Source: Harmothoe impar
Lineage: Eukaryota; Annelida; Polychaeta; Phyllodocida; Polynoidae
DNA length: 64,000 nt
Assembly (NCBI GenBank): GCA_947462335.1
Contig: OX381710.1
Span: 39,719,191-39,783,190, forward strand
Direction of reading: 5' to 3'
Shown here: positions 50,291 through 60,934 of the stretch, in pieces
Position numbering within the stretch: the stretch's first letter is position 1
Layout: every line of letters starts with the position of its first letter
The notes under the pieces: model-generated
What the model saw: only the letters and a program-made list of their open reading frames with translations
Databases searched by the model: none
What the model was told of the DNA's origin: nothing
Position numbers and translations under genes: made by a program

Positions 50291-52540
50291 ATTTTGTCAA
50301 TTTTGTGGCACAATCTGCAAAAAGAGACTTTAGTGCATGATGCATTTAGGTCCTTTTTCCCAGCACATGTCACATTTACTGCCCCTTCTTATAGTGGATT
50401 AGTGCTGAACTGCAAAATAGTTCTTGAGTTCAACAGTAGAAAGCTGTACTTTCAAGAGTATGTGTCCATAGGAAGCAGCGTTGGAATGATTATAACATAC
50501 AAAATGACAATTACTAGGTCAAGTACCTCAGTTGGCGGTGTGTAAACAGGAATTTCTAAGTAGTTGATTAACAATAATGGGATATAATCCTGAAGCTGTA
50601 AGTAGATCAAAAGAAAAGAGCTCTCTAGTAAGTTCTGATTGAACTATACAGCATGAACACTGTGAGGACATTAAGGGACAAGTAGTCAAAATATCAACAT
50701 GGATCTAATCTGAGAAGCTCTGTCAAGTGTGTGCACAGATTACATCTGAATGACAAATATATATGACTAGCATAGAGTGATTTAAGTAAGTGGCTACAAC
50801 ACATCAACAACAAGTAAACACAGGGAACTTATATTCTTTTACTACAATTGCCATGCACTGCAGGAACACTGACTCAAACTATAATAGAGGGATGGTTGAA
50901 TTTTAAATGTATGAACATTTGTATATAAAAACTATATGTGTGTAACTATAAAAATGCCTTTAACCTCCTTCCTCATTGCAAGACATCATGATGACAGTAC
51001 TTCACAATGGCAATTTTAGTGTCCCACAATAATGAAATGGAATTACATCAGCATCTGATAGTATTTTGCAATGTCAATGTTCACATTTCACTATAGAATT
51101 CTAACCTTCCCTCATAGAAATACACGTCTTCTAAATGTTATGGAAGGAAACTTATTTCATACAACTTAATAGAAAACATTTCAATCTAAACATTTTTTGA
51201 ACATTTGCAAACGTTTCTTTCGCTGAGCATGTTGTGTAGACGACTGGTACAGGCATTGATTTCCTGATGAACAGATTATTGATAACGTAAAAACAATTAT
51301 GTGCATGAAGATAAGTTAGGAAATACAAATACAAATTTCTCTGTAGTGTGTCTCCACAAACAACACACATCTGTAACAACAGTAGTGAGAACAGGGATAG
51401 CAACTAGCAATAGTCTGTAAGTCATACACAAAGTGGGATGGTAATGAAGCAATCCATTAGTAGTTCATATGGTAACCACTAGGCAGCATGACTGAGCTGC
51501 AAGTGTTTTGGAATCAATTTTGCAAAGTAGTTCTTCAGGAATCAATTTCAAAGACCATATCAACTTACTCAGCCTACATGTTGATGCAATACCAACTTTG
51601 GTATTGTTAAATACTGTCACAAACTAGCATAGACACAATACCTACATTACACATTCACTTAGTCATGACTCTACTCTGATGCAATGCTACTATACTATTG
51701 TTAAATTCAATAATGACATTGCGAGCTACCATCACATGCTGATGCAATACCAACTTTGATATTGTGAGATACGGTCTCGAAAAAGTGTAACATAGATGCA
51801 ACACACAGATTTCACATTTTGGATTTGCAAAAAGCATAAGCAAGTTACAAAGAAAATGAGTTTCTAGGGAGGGAGACAAGATTTCAGCTGTTTTTTTATT
51901 CACATTTTATACCTTATACAACTCTAGCACACAAACACGTCGAGACTTTTTTCAGCTATATGATACATTATGCAGAATCGGCTGTTGGTAGTCAAAGTAT
52001 TATGAACTTAGGGCTGATGCTGGTCACTGCACAAAGAGGAACGTCTTCATGATATTGATGTATCATTAGTTAGATGTAACATGTGGCAGTATTTGAGTAT
52101 TATAGCATTTTCTTAGACATACTGAGTTGAAAAGACAACAGCTTAATGTTGGGGGGTGGAGTTTGAGCTTGTGTTCCTGCAGTGCATGCCTATTGTGGTT
52201 AAATAATATATGTTCCCTGTGTCCAGTCATAGTTAATGTGTCATTATCACTTACTTTAATCACGTGCACACACCTGACAAAACTTCTCAGATTAGCTCCA
52301 TGTTGATAGTTTGGGTACTTGTCTTTTGGTGTCCTCACAGTGTTTATGCTATATAGTTCAATCAGAACTTGTCAAAGAGCTTTTTTCTCAATCTGCTTAC
52401 AGCTTCAAGATTATATCTCATCATTGTTCATCAACTTCTTACAAATTCCTATTTACACACCGTCAACTGAGCCCCTTGAGTTAGTAATTCTTATTTTGTA
52501 TGCTATAATAATTTTTCATGAATCAATATCCAGGAGTATA

Positions 52541-53008
52541 TTAAAGTTGGTATCCCAACTGTTGCAGTGACAAATGTCCACTTCCAGCATGGGGATAAAC
52601 TTGCTGAGTTTTGTAAGACATATGTGAAAGTATTAAAGCTCTATGAGAACTATTTCCATACAAAAATCACAACACAGTAGCAAAAATGAATTTTCACTGA
52701 GCAGTCAAAAATAAAGCAATTAGCATGCCTCTCTTCTAAACCACAAGGTAGCAGCTGTGTATAGTGTTTACAAGATATTTCCATTGCAGACTCAGTAGCT
52801 CAGCTTCACTCATGAACACATTAGTGCATTGACATCCACACAGGTGGCAGCATAAGCTGTAGATCTAGATGTTATCACACACTTTACATTAAAGCCACTA
52901 AGACTCTTGGTAACCAGAATTGAGCACCTATTTCAGAAGAAAAGTATACATTCAAGACTTTCAGGAAATTATTGAGAAGGGTCACCTCGATAGGGATACC
53001 AGCTTTAA
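52541..53008 (+). mobile_element. Family C TTAA MITE inside the left arm
   Basis: Flanked by TTAA at 52541-52544 and 53005-53008, it starts AGTTGGTATCCCAACT like the 31652 copy. It is somewhat shorter through internal deletion, and its right terminus is mutated (GGGATACCAGCT). Confidence 0.85.
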
Positions 53009-53262
53009 CTTACTCAGCTAACCTCATACATGATTATGGCATGACACTAGTCATGTACTCTGTGATACAAGGAGCTAAGTACTAAGAGAGTTGAGTTTGA
53101 GCTTGTGTTTTTGCAGTGTATGCTAGTCATATAAATGCCATTCAGATATAATCTGTGCACACAACAGACAAAAATTCTCAGATTAGCTCCATGTTGATAT
53201 TTCAACTACTTGTCCTTTGGTGTCCTCGCAGTATTCATGCTATATCGTTCAATCAGAACTTG

Positions 53263-53471
53263 TTAATCCTTTGTGGATGAGTATCAACTATAGTTGATGC
53301 CATGGCTGGGCAAGCATTGACTATAGTTGATGCCGTGGCAGGGTAAGCAACGACTCTAGTCATCCTAACTCTATGGGATTTGGCAATGCCTTGTCCTTAG
53401 GGGAAATTCCTGCTAAGTTCCTCGTCCTCACAGCTAGCCATAACAAATTTAGGTTGTCCTCAAAGGGTTAA
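53263..53471. mobile_element. TTAA MITE (family D) private to the left arm
   Basis: TTAA at 53263-53266 and 53468-53471 bound a 201-bp body with inverted ends TCCTTTGTGGATG and TGTCCTCAAAGGG. TTAACCCTTTG-type ends are common in piggyBac-like MITEs. The interior carries a repeated ACTATAGTTGATGCC. The mirror position in the right arm (about 56835) and the paralogous sequence near 52370 lack it, so it inserted after the palindrome formed. Confidence 0.8.
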
Positions 53472-54460
53472 GAGAGATCTTTTTTCAATCTGCTTACAGC
53501 TTCAGGTTTATATCCCATCATTGTTCATCAACTACTTACAAATTCCTGTTTACACACCGTCAAGTGAGCTACTTGAGCTAGTAATTGTTTTTTTGTATGC
53601 TATCATAATTCCAACCTTGCCTCCAAGAGACATGTGCTCTTTGAAGTGGAGCTTTCTAGTGTTGAAGTCAAGAACTGTTTTGCATTTCAGCACTCACTAA
53701 CTAGAGGGAGGAGCAGTCAATATTGACAAAATAGAGAACATAGATCCCAATTTAGATAAACTAATTTACAAATACCACTGATAGAGTATTACAGGATTGT
53801 GACAATTTCTACAAACAAGTCAGCTGTACAGTTAAGATACTAAGGAATCAGCTGAGCCTTCACTAGGCCTAGATGATATAGTGCATTTCTCAGAACACGG
53901 GTCTAAAGATCATTCTCTACACATCAAGCTTGTGTTCTCACTATCTCCATGACAAGTGTGCAAGTGTCTCCATCTAATATCAACTAAGCATTTATAGGAC
54001 AGTTATGTCACAACCAATAAAATTACTGAGATTTACATAACAGTATTGATAGATTGAACAATATATACTTCTACCTTGCTCTTGTTAATGAGTACTTCTA
54101 TTGAAGTTGTCTATTTTAGTCCTTGTCCTAGTTGACAAGGATAAGGATGTCAAGTGTAAAGTTCAAGTAGGTATATAATAGTAACTTCTGCTAACTTTTG
54201 AGAGTTTTTCAGAAAAGTATTTCATCACTTTTGCATCTAGATGCTACTACTTCATAGACCAATGTTTGAAAGTTTGTTCAGCAGTGAACTTTGCTCGGAA
54301 GTAAATTTACTTGAAGTACAAGTTGAGTAAGGGAGACACTTTCAAATTATATCTGACTAAAGCTTCATACTGCTTGCAGCAGGTCTGTTGTTAGACTACT
54401 GTGGTTTCAGTTTCACACATGGAGTTGTTTCAAGTTCTTACACTCATAAACTGAATGGGA

Positions 54461-55849
54461 CTTTTGTAATCTATTCTTATTCTCTTATTCTGTCTCACTT
54501 TGAATTCAGTGATGTCATAGCAAGAGTTTGCTTCTCAAATACTAAGCAGCTCTCGCAACATAGTGTAGTGGGGTAGGTAGATAGGTAGGAAAAGTATGGG
54601 GTATAGGTAGGGAAAGGTAGGAGCTTGTATGAAGTTCAGTAAGATGTATCGTAGGAAGTTCATCAGAGTACGTCAAGTGTGCACACTTCTCTCCTACACA
54701 CTTGAGGGGTGCCCCCACCCCATGCTCACCATAATCATACAATACACCCCCCCACCCCACCATTTCTTCATACTCCCCATACTGATACAATACATCCCAC
54801 CCACCCCACTCATATCCTACCCTACATTCCATGAGCAATGTATCTCTATGTGTCCCTCTAGCAGTAATAAACTAGTGCAGTGCAGTGTAGTGACAATGTA
54901 ATTTCAGTACGCTACTGAGTCAGCACTGAACATTTTAGACATATGAGTACATGTAACTACTTCTCTCTCTCTCTTTTCCTGTCTGTATGTGTGTGTAAGA
55001 GTATGTATATCATTAAATGTATGTAGATCTTATAGATGAATTGTAATACTCACTAAAAAAGAAAATAGAAAATGGTTAGTACAAACTTAGTAAAAAGAGT
55101 AAATTTCCACAAAGAAAATTTCTCTAAAAGAAAATAATAATTTTCACAAAGGTAAATGGTTAGTACAAACTATATAGTAAAAAAATAGGAAATTTCCATA
55201 AGGGAAATTTTCACAAAAAGAAATTTCTACGAAAGAAAATTACTACAAAAGAGAAAATTTCCTTAAAGGAAAATAATAATTTTCACAAAGGGAAATGGTT
55301 AGTACAAACTATATAGTAAAAAAATAGGAAATTTCCAAAAGGGAAATTTTTACAAAAGGAAATTTCCACAAAAGGAAATTACTACAAAAGAGAAAATTTC
55401 CCTAAAGGAAAATGATAATTTTCACAAAGGGAAATGGTAAGTACAAACTATATAGTAAAAAAATAAGAAATTTCCAAAAGGGAAATTTTTACAAAAGGAA
55501 ATTTCCACAAAAGGAAATTACTACAAAAAGGAAAATTTCCACAAAAAGAAATTCAAGTAGTATTGCTTCTATAATACAAAAGAGTGAGAAATTTGAGTTG
55601 AACGTTCTAGAAATTATCTAATTTCCTTCAGAATGTTTTGAGCTCAATTTCCCTCCAAAATTTCAGAAAGTGTCAGAATGAGGTGTGCACACTTTAGACG
55701 AGTTAACAATATATATATCTGTACAACAATTGTATTTGACTTTTCTGCTCACTTGCATGAATCAAGCATTGATGATTAGTGTCAATTCAAGTCAGTATGA
55801 CTACAGTTTAAGTTAAGAGAAAGAAGTAGAGCTTGGGTAGAAGAATGCT
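54461..55849. other. Spacer at the centre of the large palindrome
   Basis: About 1.4 kb lies between the palindrome arms. It contains C-rich DNA at 54700-54835, a CT-rich microsatellite near 54965 and the A-rich 139-bp tandem repeat at 55040-55560. No Polinton-type gene is present. Confidence 0.6.
55040..55560 (+). repeat. A-rich tandem repeat, about 139-bp period
   Basis: AAATGGTTAGTACAAAC and its variants recur at about 55072, 55154, 55293 and 55432. The first interval is shorter, by internal deletion. Within each unit GGAAATTTCC and ACAAAAGGAAATT words recur as sub-repeats. The plus strand is almost pyrimidine-poor. Confidence 0.85.
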
Positions 55850-58800
55850 TCCACGGTAGAAGAAGTTTATGAGTGTAAGTACTTGAAACTCCATGTATGA
55901 AACTGAAACCACAGTAGTCTAACAACAGACCTGCTGCAAGCAGTAAGATGACTGAGTCAGATATAATTTGCAAGTGTCTCCCTTACTCAACTAGTACCTC
56001 GAGAAAATTTACTTCTGAGCAAAGTACACTGCTGAACAAACTTTCAAACATTGGTCTATGTAGAAGTAGCATCTAGATGCAAAAGTGATGAAATACTTTT
56101 CTGAAAAACTCTTAAAAGTCAGCAGAAGTTACTATTCTATACCTACTTGACTTCTACATTTTACATCCTTACCCTTGTCAACTAGGACAAGGACTAAACT
56201 AGACAACTTCATTAGAAGTTCCAAGTAACAAGAGCAAAGTAGAAGTATATTGTTCAATCTATAAATATGTAAATCTCAGTAACTTTCTAGTTGTAACTTA
56301 ACTATTCCTATAGATGCTTAGGTGATATTAGATGTAGAAACTTGCACACTTGTCATGGAGATGGTGAGAACACAAGCCTGATATGTAGAGAATGATCTTT
56401 AGACCCGTGTTCTGAGCAATGCACTATATCATCTAGGCCTAGTGAAGGCTCAGCTGATTCCTTAGTATCTTAACTGTACAACTGAATTGTTTGTAGAAAT
56501 TGTCACAATCCTGTAATACTCCATCTGCGGTATCTGTAAATTAGTTTCTCTGAATTGAGATCTATGTTACCTATTTTGTTGATATTGACTGCTCGCCCCA
56601 CTAGTTAGTTAGTGCTGAAATGCAAAATAGTTCTTGACTTCAACACTAGAAAGCTCCACTTCAAAGAGCATGTGTCTCTTGGAGGCAAGGTTGGAATTAT
56701 GATAGCATACAAAAAGACAATTACTAGCTCAAGTAGCTCACTTGACAGTGTGTAAACAGGAATTTGTAAGTAGTTGATGAACAATGATAGGATATAATCT
56801 TGAAGCTGTAAGCAGATTAAAAAAAATAGCTCTCTTGACACATTCTGATTGAACTATATTTTAGCATAAATACTGCGAGAACGCCAAGGGACAAGTAGTT
56901 AAAATATCAACATGGAGCTAATTTGAGAAGTTTTGTCAAGTGTGTGCACAGATTATATCTGAATGACAAATATATATAACTAGCATAGAGTAATTAAAGT
57001 AAGTGAGGATGACACATTATCTATGAGTGAACACAGGGAACATATATTATTTAGCTACAATAACCATGCACTGCAGGAACACAAGCTCAAACTCCACTCT
57101 CTTAGTACTTAGCTCCTTGTATCACAGAGTACACAACTGGCGTCATGCCATAACCATGTAAGAGATTAGCTGAGTAGCTTAAAGTAAGTATCTCAATTAG
57201 GGTGACTATAATTGACTCCTCTCAATATTTACTTGAAAGTCTTGAATGTATACTTTTCTTCTGAAATAAGTGCTTAATTTTGGTTACCAAGAGTCTTAGT
57301 GGCTTTAATGTAAAGAATGTAATAACATCTAGATCTACAGCTTTTATGGAGAAAACTCAAGCATTGGCAAACTATTTGAGATATGCTGCCACCTGTGCAG
57401 ATGTCAATGCACTAATGTGTTCATGCACAGAGCTGAACTACTGAGTCTGCGATGGAAATATCTTGTAAACACTATACACAGCTGCCACCTTGTGGTTTAG
57501 AAGAGTGGCATGCTAATTGCTTTATTTTTGACTGCTCAGTGAAAACTCTTTTTTGCTGCTGTGTTGTGATTTTTGTATGGAAATAGTTCTCATAGAGCTT
57601 TAATACTTTCACATAATTACAACATCAGCATGCTTATCCCCATGCTGGAAGTGGAAATTCGTCACTGCAACAGTTGGGATACCAACTTTAATACACTCCT
57701 GGAAATTGATTCCTGAAGAATGATTATGGCATACAAAATGACAATAACTAACTCAAGAGGCTCAGTTGACGGTGTGTAAATAGGAATTTGTAAGTAGTTG
57801 ATGAACAACGATGAGATATAATCCTGAAGCTGTAAGCAGACTGAAAAAAAAAGCTCTCTGACAAGTTCTGATTGAACTATATAGCATAAACACTGTGAGG
57901 ACACCAAAAGACAAGTACCCAAACTATCAACATGGAGCTAATCTGAGAAGTTTTGTCAGGTGTGTGCACAGTGATTAAAGTAAGTGATGATGACACATTA
58001 ACTATGACTGGACACAGGGAACATATATTATTTAACCACAATAGGCATGCACTGCAGGAACACAAGCTCCGACTCCACTCCACAAGACAAGCTGTTGTCT
58101 CTTCAACTCAGTATGTCTAAGAAAATGCTATAATACTCAAATACTGCCACATGTTACATCTAACCAATGATACATCATGAAGACATTCCTCTTTGTGCAG
58201 TGACTAGCATCATCCCTAAGTTCATAATACTTTGATCACCAACAGCCGATTCTGCATGATGTCTCATATAGCTGTAAAGAGTTTCGATGTGTTTGTGTGT
58301 GAGAACTGTATAAAGTATAAAATGTGAATAAAAAAACAGCTGAAATCTTGTCTCCCTGCCTAGAAACTCATTGTCTTTGTAACTTGCTTATGCATTTTGC
58401 CAATCAAAAATGTGAAATCTGTGTGTTGCATCTATGCTACACTTTTTCGAGACAGTATCTCACAATATCAAAGTTGGTATTGCAATGTCATTATTGAATT
58501 TAACAATAGTATAGTAGCATTGCATCAGAGTAGAGTCATGACTAAGTGAATGTGTAATCTAAGCATTGTGTCTATGCTAGTTTGTGACAGTGTTTAACAA
58601 TACCAAAGTTAGTATTGCATCAACATTTAGGCTGAGTAAGTTGATATAGTCCTTGAAATTGATTCCTGAAGAACTACTTTGCAAAATTGATTCCAAAACA
58701 CTTGCAGCTCAGTCATGCTGCCTAGTGGTTACCATATGAACTACTAATGGATTGCTTCATTACCATCCCACTTTGTGTATGACTTACAGACTATTGCTAG

Positions 58801-59190
58801 TTGCTATCCCTGTTCCCACTACTGTTGTTGCAGATGTGTGTTGTTTGTGGAGACACACTACAGAGAAATTTGTATTTGTATTTCCTAACTTATCTTCATG
58901 TACATAATTGTTTTTACGTGATCAATTTGTTCATCAGGAAATCAATGCCTGTACCAGTCGTCTACACAACATGCTCAGCTAAAGCAAATGTTCAAAAAAT
59001 GTTTAGACGGAATTGTTTTCTATTAAGTTGTATGAAATAAGTTTTCTTCAAAAACATTTAGAGAACGTTTTTTGATAGCTAGGAAGTGACTGACTAGGTC
59101 ATGAAGTGTATTTCTATGAAAGAAGGTTAGCATTCTATAGTGAAATGTGAACAATGACATTGCAAAATACTATCAGATGGTGATGTAAAC
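55850..59190 (-). repeat. Right arm of the large internal palindrome
   Basis: This is the reverse-complement partner of 51040-54460. It carries the family C MITE at the mirror position but not the family D MITE. Confidence 0.8.
57179..57691 (-). mobile_element. Family C TTAA MITE inside the right arm
   Basis: TTAA at 57179-57182 and 57688-57691 bound the element, read on the minus strand from AGTTGGTATCCCAACT at its right end. Flanking bases match the left-arm copy in mirror orientation. Confidence 0.85.
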
Positions 59191-59196
59191 TTTTTA

Positions 59197-59845
59197 GAAG
59201 AAAACTTCTTTCATACAACACAATAGAAAACATTTCCATCTAAACGTTTTGAAAACGTTTGCAAACGTTTAGAAAACGTTTTCCTTAACTGAGCATGTTG
59301 TTATTTGCAAATATTCATACATTTCAAATTCAACGCAACAGCATTCTATTATAGTTTGAGCCCATGTTCTTGCAGTGCATGGCAATTGTAGTAAAAGAAT
59401 GATGACAGTATTTCACAATAGCATTTTTAGTGTCCAACAATAATAAAATGGAATTACATCAGCATCTCATATTTTGCAATGTCATCGTTCACATTTCACT
59501 ATAGAAAGCTAACCTTGCATCATATAAATACACTTCATGACCTAGTCAGTCACCTCCTAGCTATCAAAAACATTCTCCAAACGTTTTAGAAGAAAACCTC
59601 TTTCATACAACACAATAGAAAACATTTCCATCTAAACGTTTTGAAAACGTTTGCAAACGTTTAGAAAACGTTTTCCTTAACTGAACATGTTGTTATTTAC
59701 AAATATTCATACATTTCAAATTCAACCTAACATCATTCTATTATAGTTTGAGCTCATGTTCTTGCAGTGCATGGCAATTGTAGTAAAAGAATGATGACAG
59801 TATTTCACGATAGCATTTTTAGTGTCCAACAATAATAAAATGGAA
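59197..59845 (-). repeat. Inverted copies of the 391-bp unit, right side
   Basis: About one and a half units lie in reverse orientation relative to 46999-47906, including phased AACGTT blocks near 59245-59285 and 59635-59675. This makes the subterminal region of the right end the mirror of the left. Confidence 0.8.
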
Positions 59846-59847
59846 TT

Positions 59848-60181
59848 TTAAAAAAAAGAAGTTTTTATTAGGTTTTATAATACATCCATAATACCTAGTA
59901 GAAATGAAATGTATTAATAACTAGCATATTAGCGCATTGCCTTCCCTCCGCTAGCACCCCTGATGAGAACACTATTTACATTATTTTCAATAAAGTTAAA
60001 CAGTATGACGTGCATTTGTAAAGAAAGTTATAAGTTGTGTTGTTGTTTTTTCAACAATCCCTTACATAGTGTACAAGAGTTTTCAAAAGATAACAATGAG
60101 ATGAATGCGAGATGAAAAAATATAAAAAAGATTTCATAAGATGAGATCTTGCATATAAAAAAAAAATTACATAAAACAATT
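59848..60181. mobile_element. About 334-bp insertion in a 391-bp unit
   Basis: In sister copies the sequence runs TGGAATTACATCAGC without a break. Here it is interrupted after TGGAATT and resumes at ACATCAGC, with AATT(T) on both sides as a likely short target duplication. The insert has an A-run at each end and no recognised coding or tRNA-like sequence. Its family is unknown. Confidence 0.7.
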
Positions 60182-60182
60182 T

Positions 60183-60660
60183 ACATCAGCAACTCATATT
60201 TTGCAATGTCATCGTTCACATTTCACTATAGAAAGCTAACCTTGCATCATATAAATACACTTCATGACCTAGTCAGTCACCTCCTAGCTATCAAAAACGT
60301 TCTCCAAACGTTTTAGAAGAAAACCTCTTTCATACAACACAATAGAAAACATTTCCATCTAAACGTTTTGAAAACGTTTGCAAACGTTTAGAAAACGTTT
60401 TCCTTAACTGAGCATGTTGTTATTTGCAAATATTCATACATTTCAAATTCAACCCAACAGCATTCTATTATGAAAGCTAACCTTGCATCCTATAAATACA
60501 CTTCATGACCTAGTCAGTGACCTCCTAGCTATCAAAAACGTTCTCCAAACGTTTTAGAAGAAATCTTCTTTCATACAACACAATAGAAAACATTTCCATC
60601 TAAACGTTTTGAAAACGTTTGCAAACGTTTAGAAAACGTTTTCCTTAACTGAGCATGTTG
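60183..60660 (-). repeat. Further inverted 391-bp unit fragments
   Basis: Two truncated copies are joined near 60470, each with the phased AACGTT block. They end at AACTGAGCATGTTGTTG just before the right terminal repeat. Confidence 0.8.
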
Positions 60661-60667
60661 TTGTTAT

Positions 60668-60928
60668 ACCCCTGTAGACCATGTGGTCATGAGCACGTGT
60701 TTGCACTTGCTGACCCTTTTGTTTATACTTAGTCGGTCATGTTGACATTATTTCTGACCAATCAGAAGCCTCTAAAGTGTGTCATGACCCCACAATTAGG
60801 TCAATGACGTCACTTCCTGTCAAATGGAAGCTTCTGATTGGTTGACAGAGGTCACTTCCGTTCTGCAAGTGTCAACTGACCTAGATGCACCCGTTTCTTA
60901 CGCGCTGAATATGCTCCTATATACTACT
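60668..60928 (-). repeat. Right terminal inverted repeat of the giant element
   Basis: This is the reverse complement of 45814-46080, ending CCTATATACTACT at 60928. It retains the CRE TGACGTCA and the CCAATCAGAAGC-type palindrome. The target duplication ACTGGT follows at 60929-60934. Confidence 0.9.
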
Positions 60929-60934
60929 ACTGGT
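60929..60934. repeat. Right target-site duplication ACTGGT
   Basis: Exact repeat of 45808-45813; the host sequence resumes at 60935. Confidence 0.9.

Larger units (their letters stand above)
51040..54460 (+). repeat. Left arm of the large internal palindrome
   Basis: This segment is the inverted counterpart of 55850-59190, with symmetric markers: 51152-51403 pairs with 58801-59040, 52541-53008 with 57179-57691, and 54060-54200 with 56155-56262. It differs by a private MITE at 53263-53471. Matching short frames in the two arms are mirror copies of the palindrome, not independent evidence of a gene. Confidence 0.8.
45814..60928. mobile_element. 15.1-kb Maverick/Polinton-like transposon, non-autonomous
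   Basis: The element is delimited by terminal inverted repeats of about 260 bases that begin AGTAGTATATAGGAGC and end with the exact complement, inside a 6-bp target duplication. Six-base duplications, AG-initial termini with a short tandem AGT, long terminal repeats and a size of 15-20 kb are the published hallmarks of Maverick/Polinton elements. Autonomous members encode a protein-primed DNA polymerase B, an integrase, an ATPase, a protease and capsid-like proteins. None is visible here; the longest open stretches are under 100 codons and fall in repeated DNA. The interior is AT-rich and built from nested inverted and direct repeats. It would need enzymes from a full-length relative to move. 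The structural delimitation is direct; the superfamily is inferred from structure alone. Confidence 0.7.

Noticed and set aside
51152..51403. Hydrophobic 83-codon frame repeated at 58801-59040, seemingly a conserved protein
   Set aside because: The two are mirror copies of the palindrome arms, so similarity reflects DNA duplication and not selection on protein.
55040..55560. GGAAATTTCC words as NF-kappaB sites
   Set aside because: They are sub-repeats of an A-rich tandem array and are explained by the repeat structure.
46999..60660. CRISPR-like array from regularly spaced palindromes
   Set aside because: The repeats are long tandem units of a eukaryotic transposon; there are no unique spacers and no cas genes.
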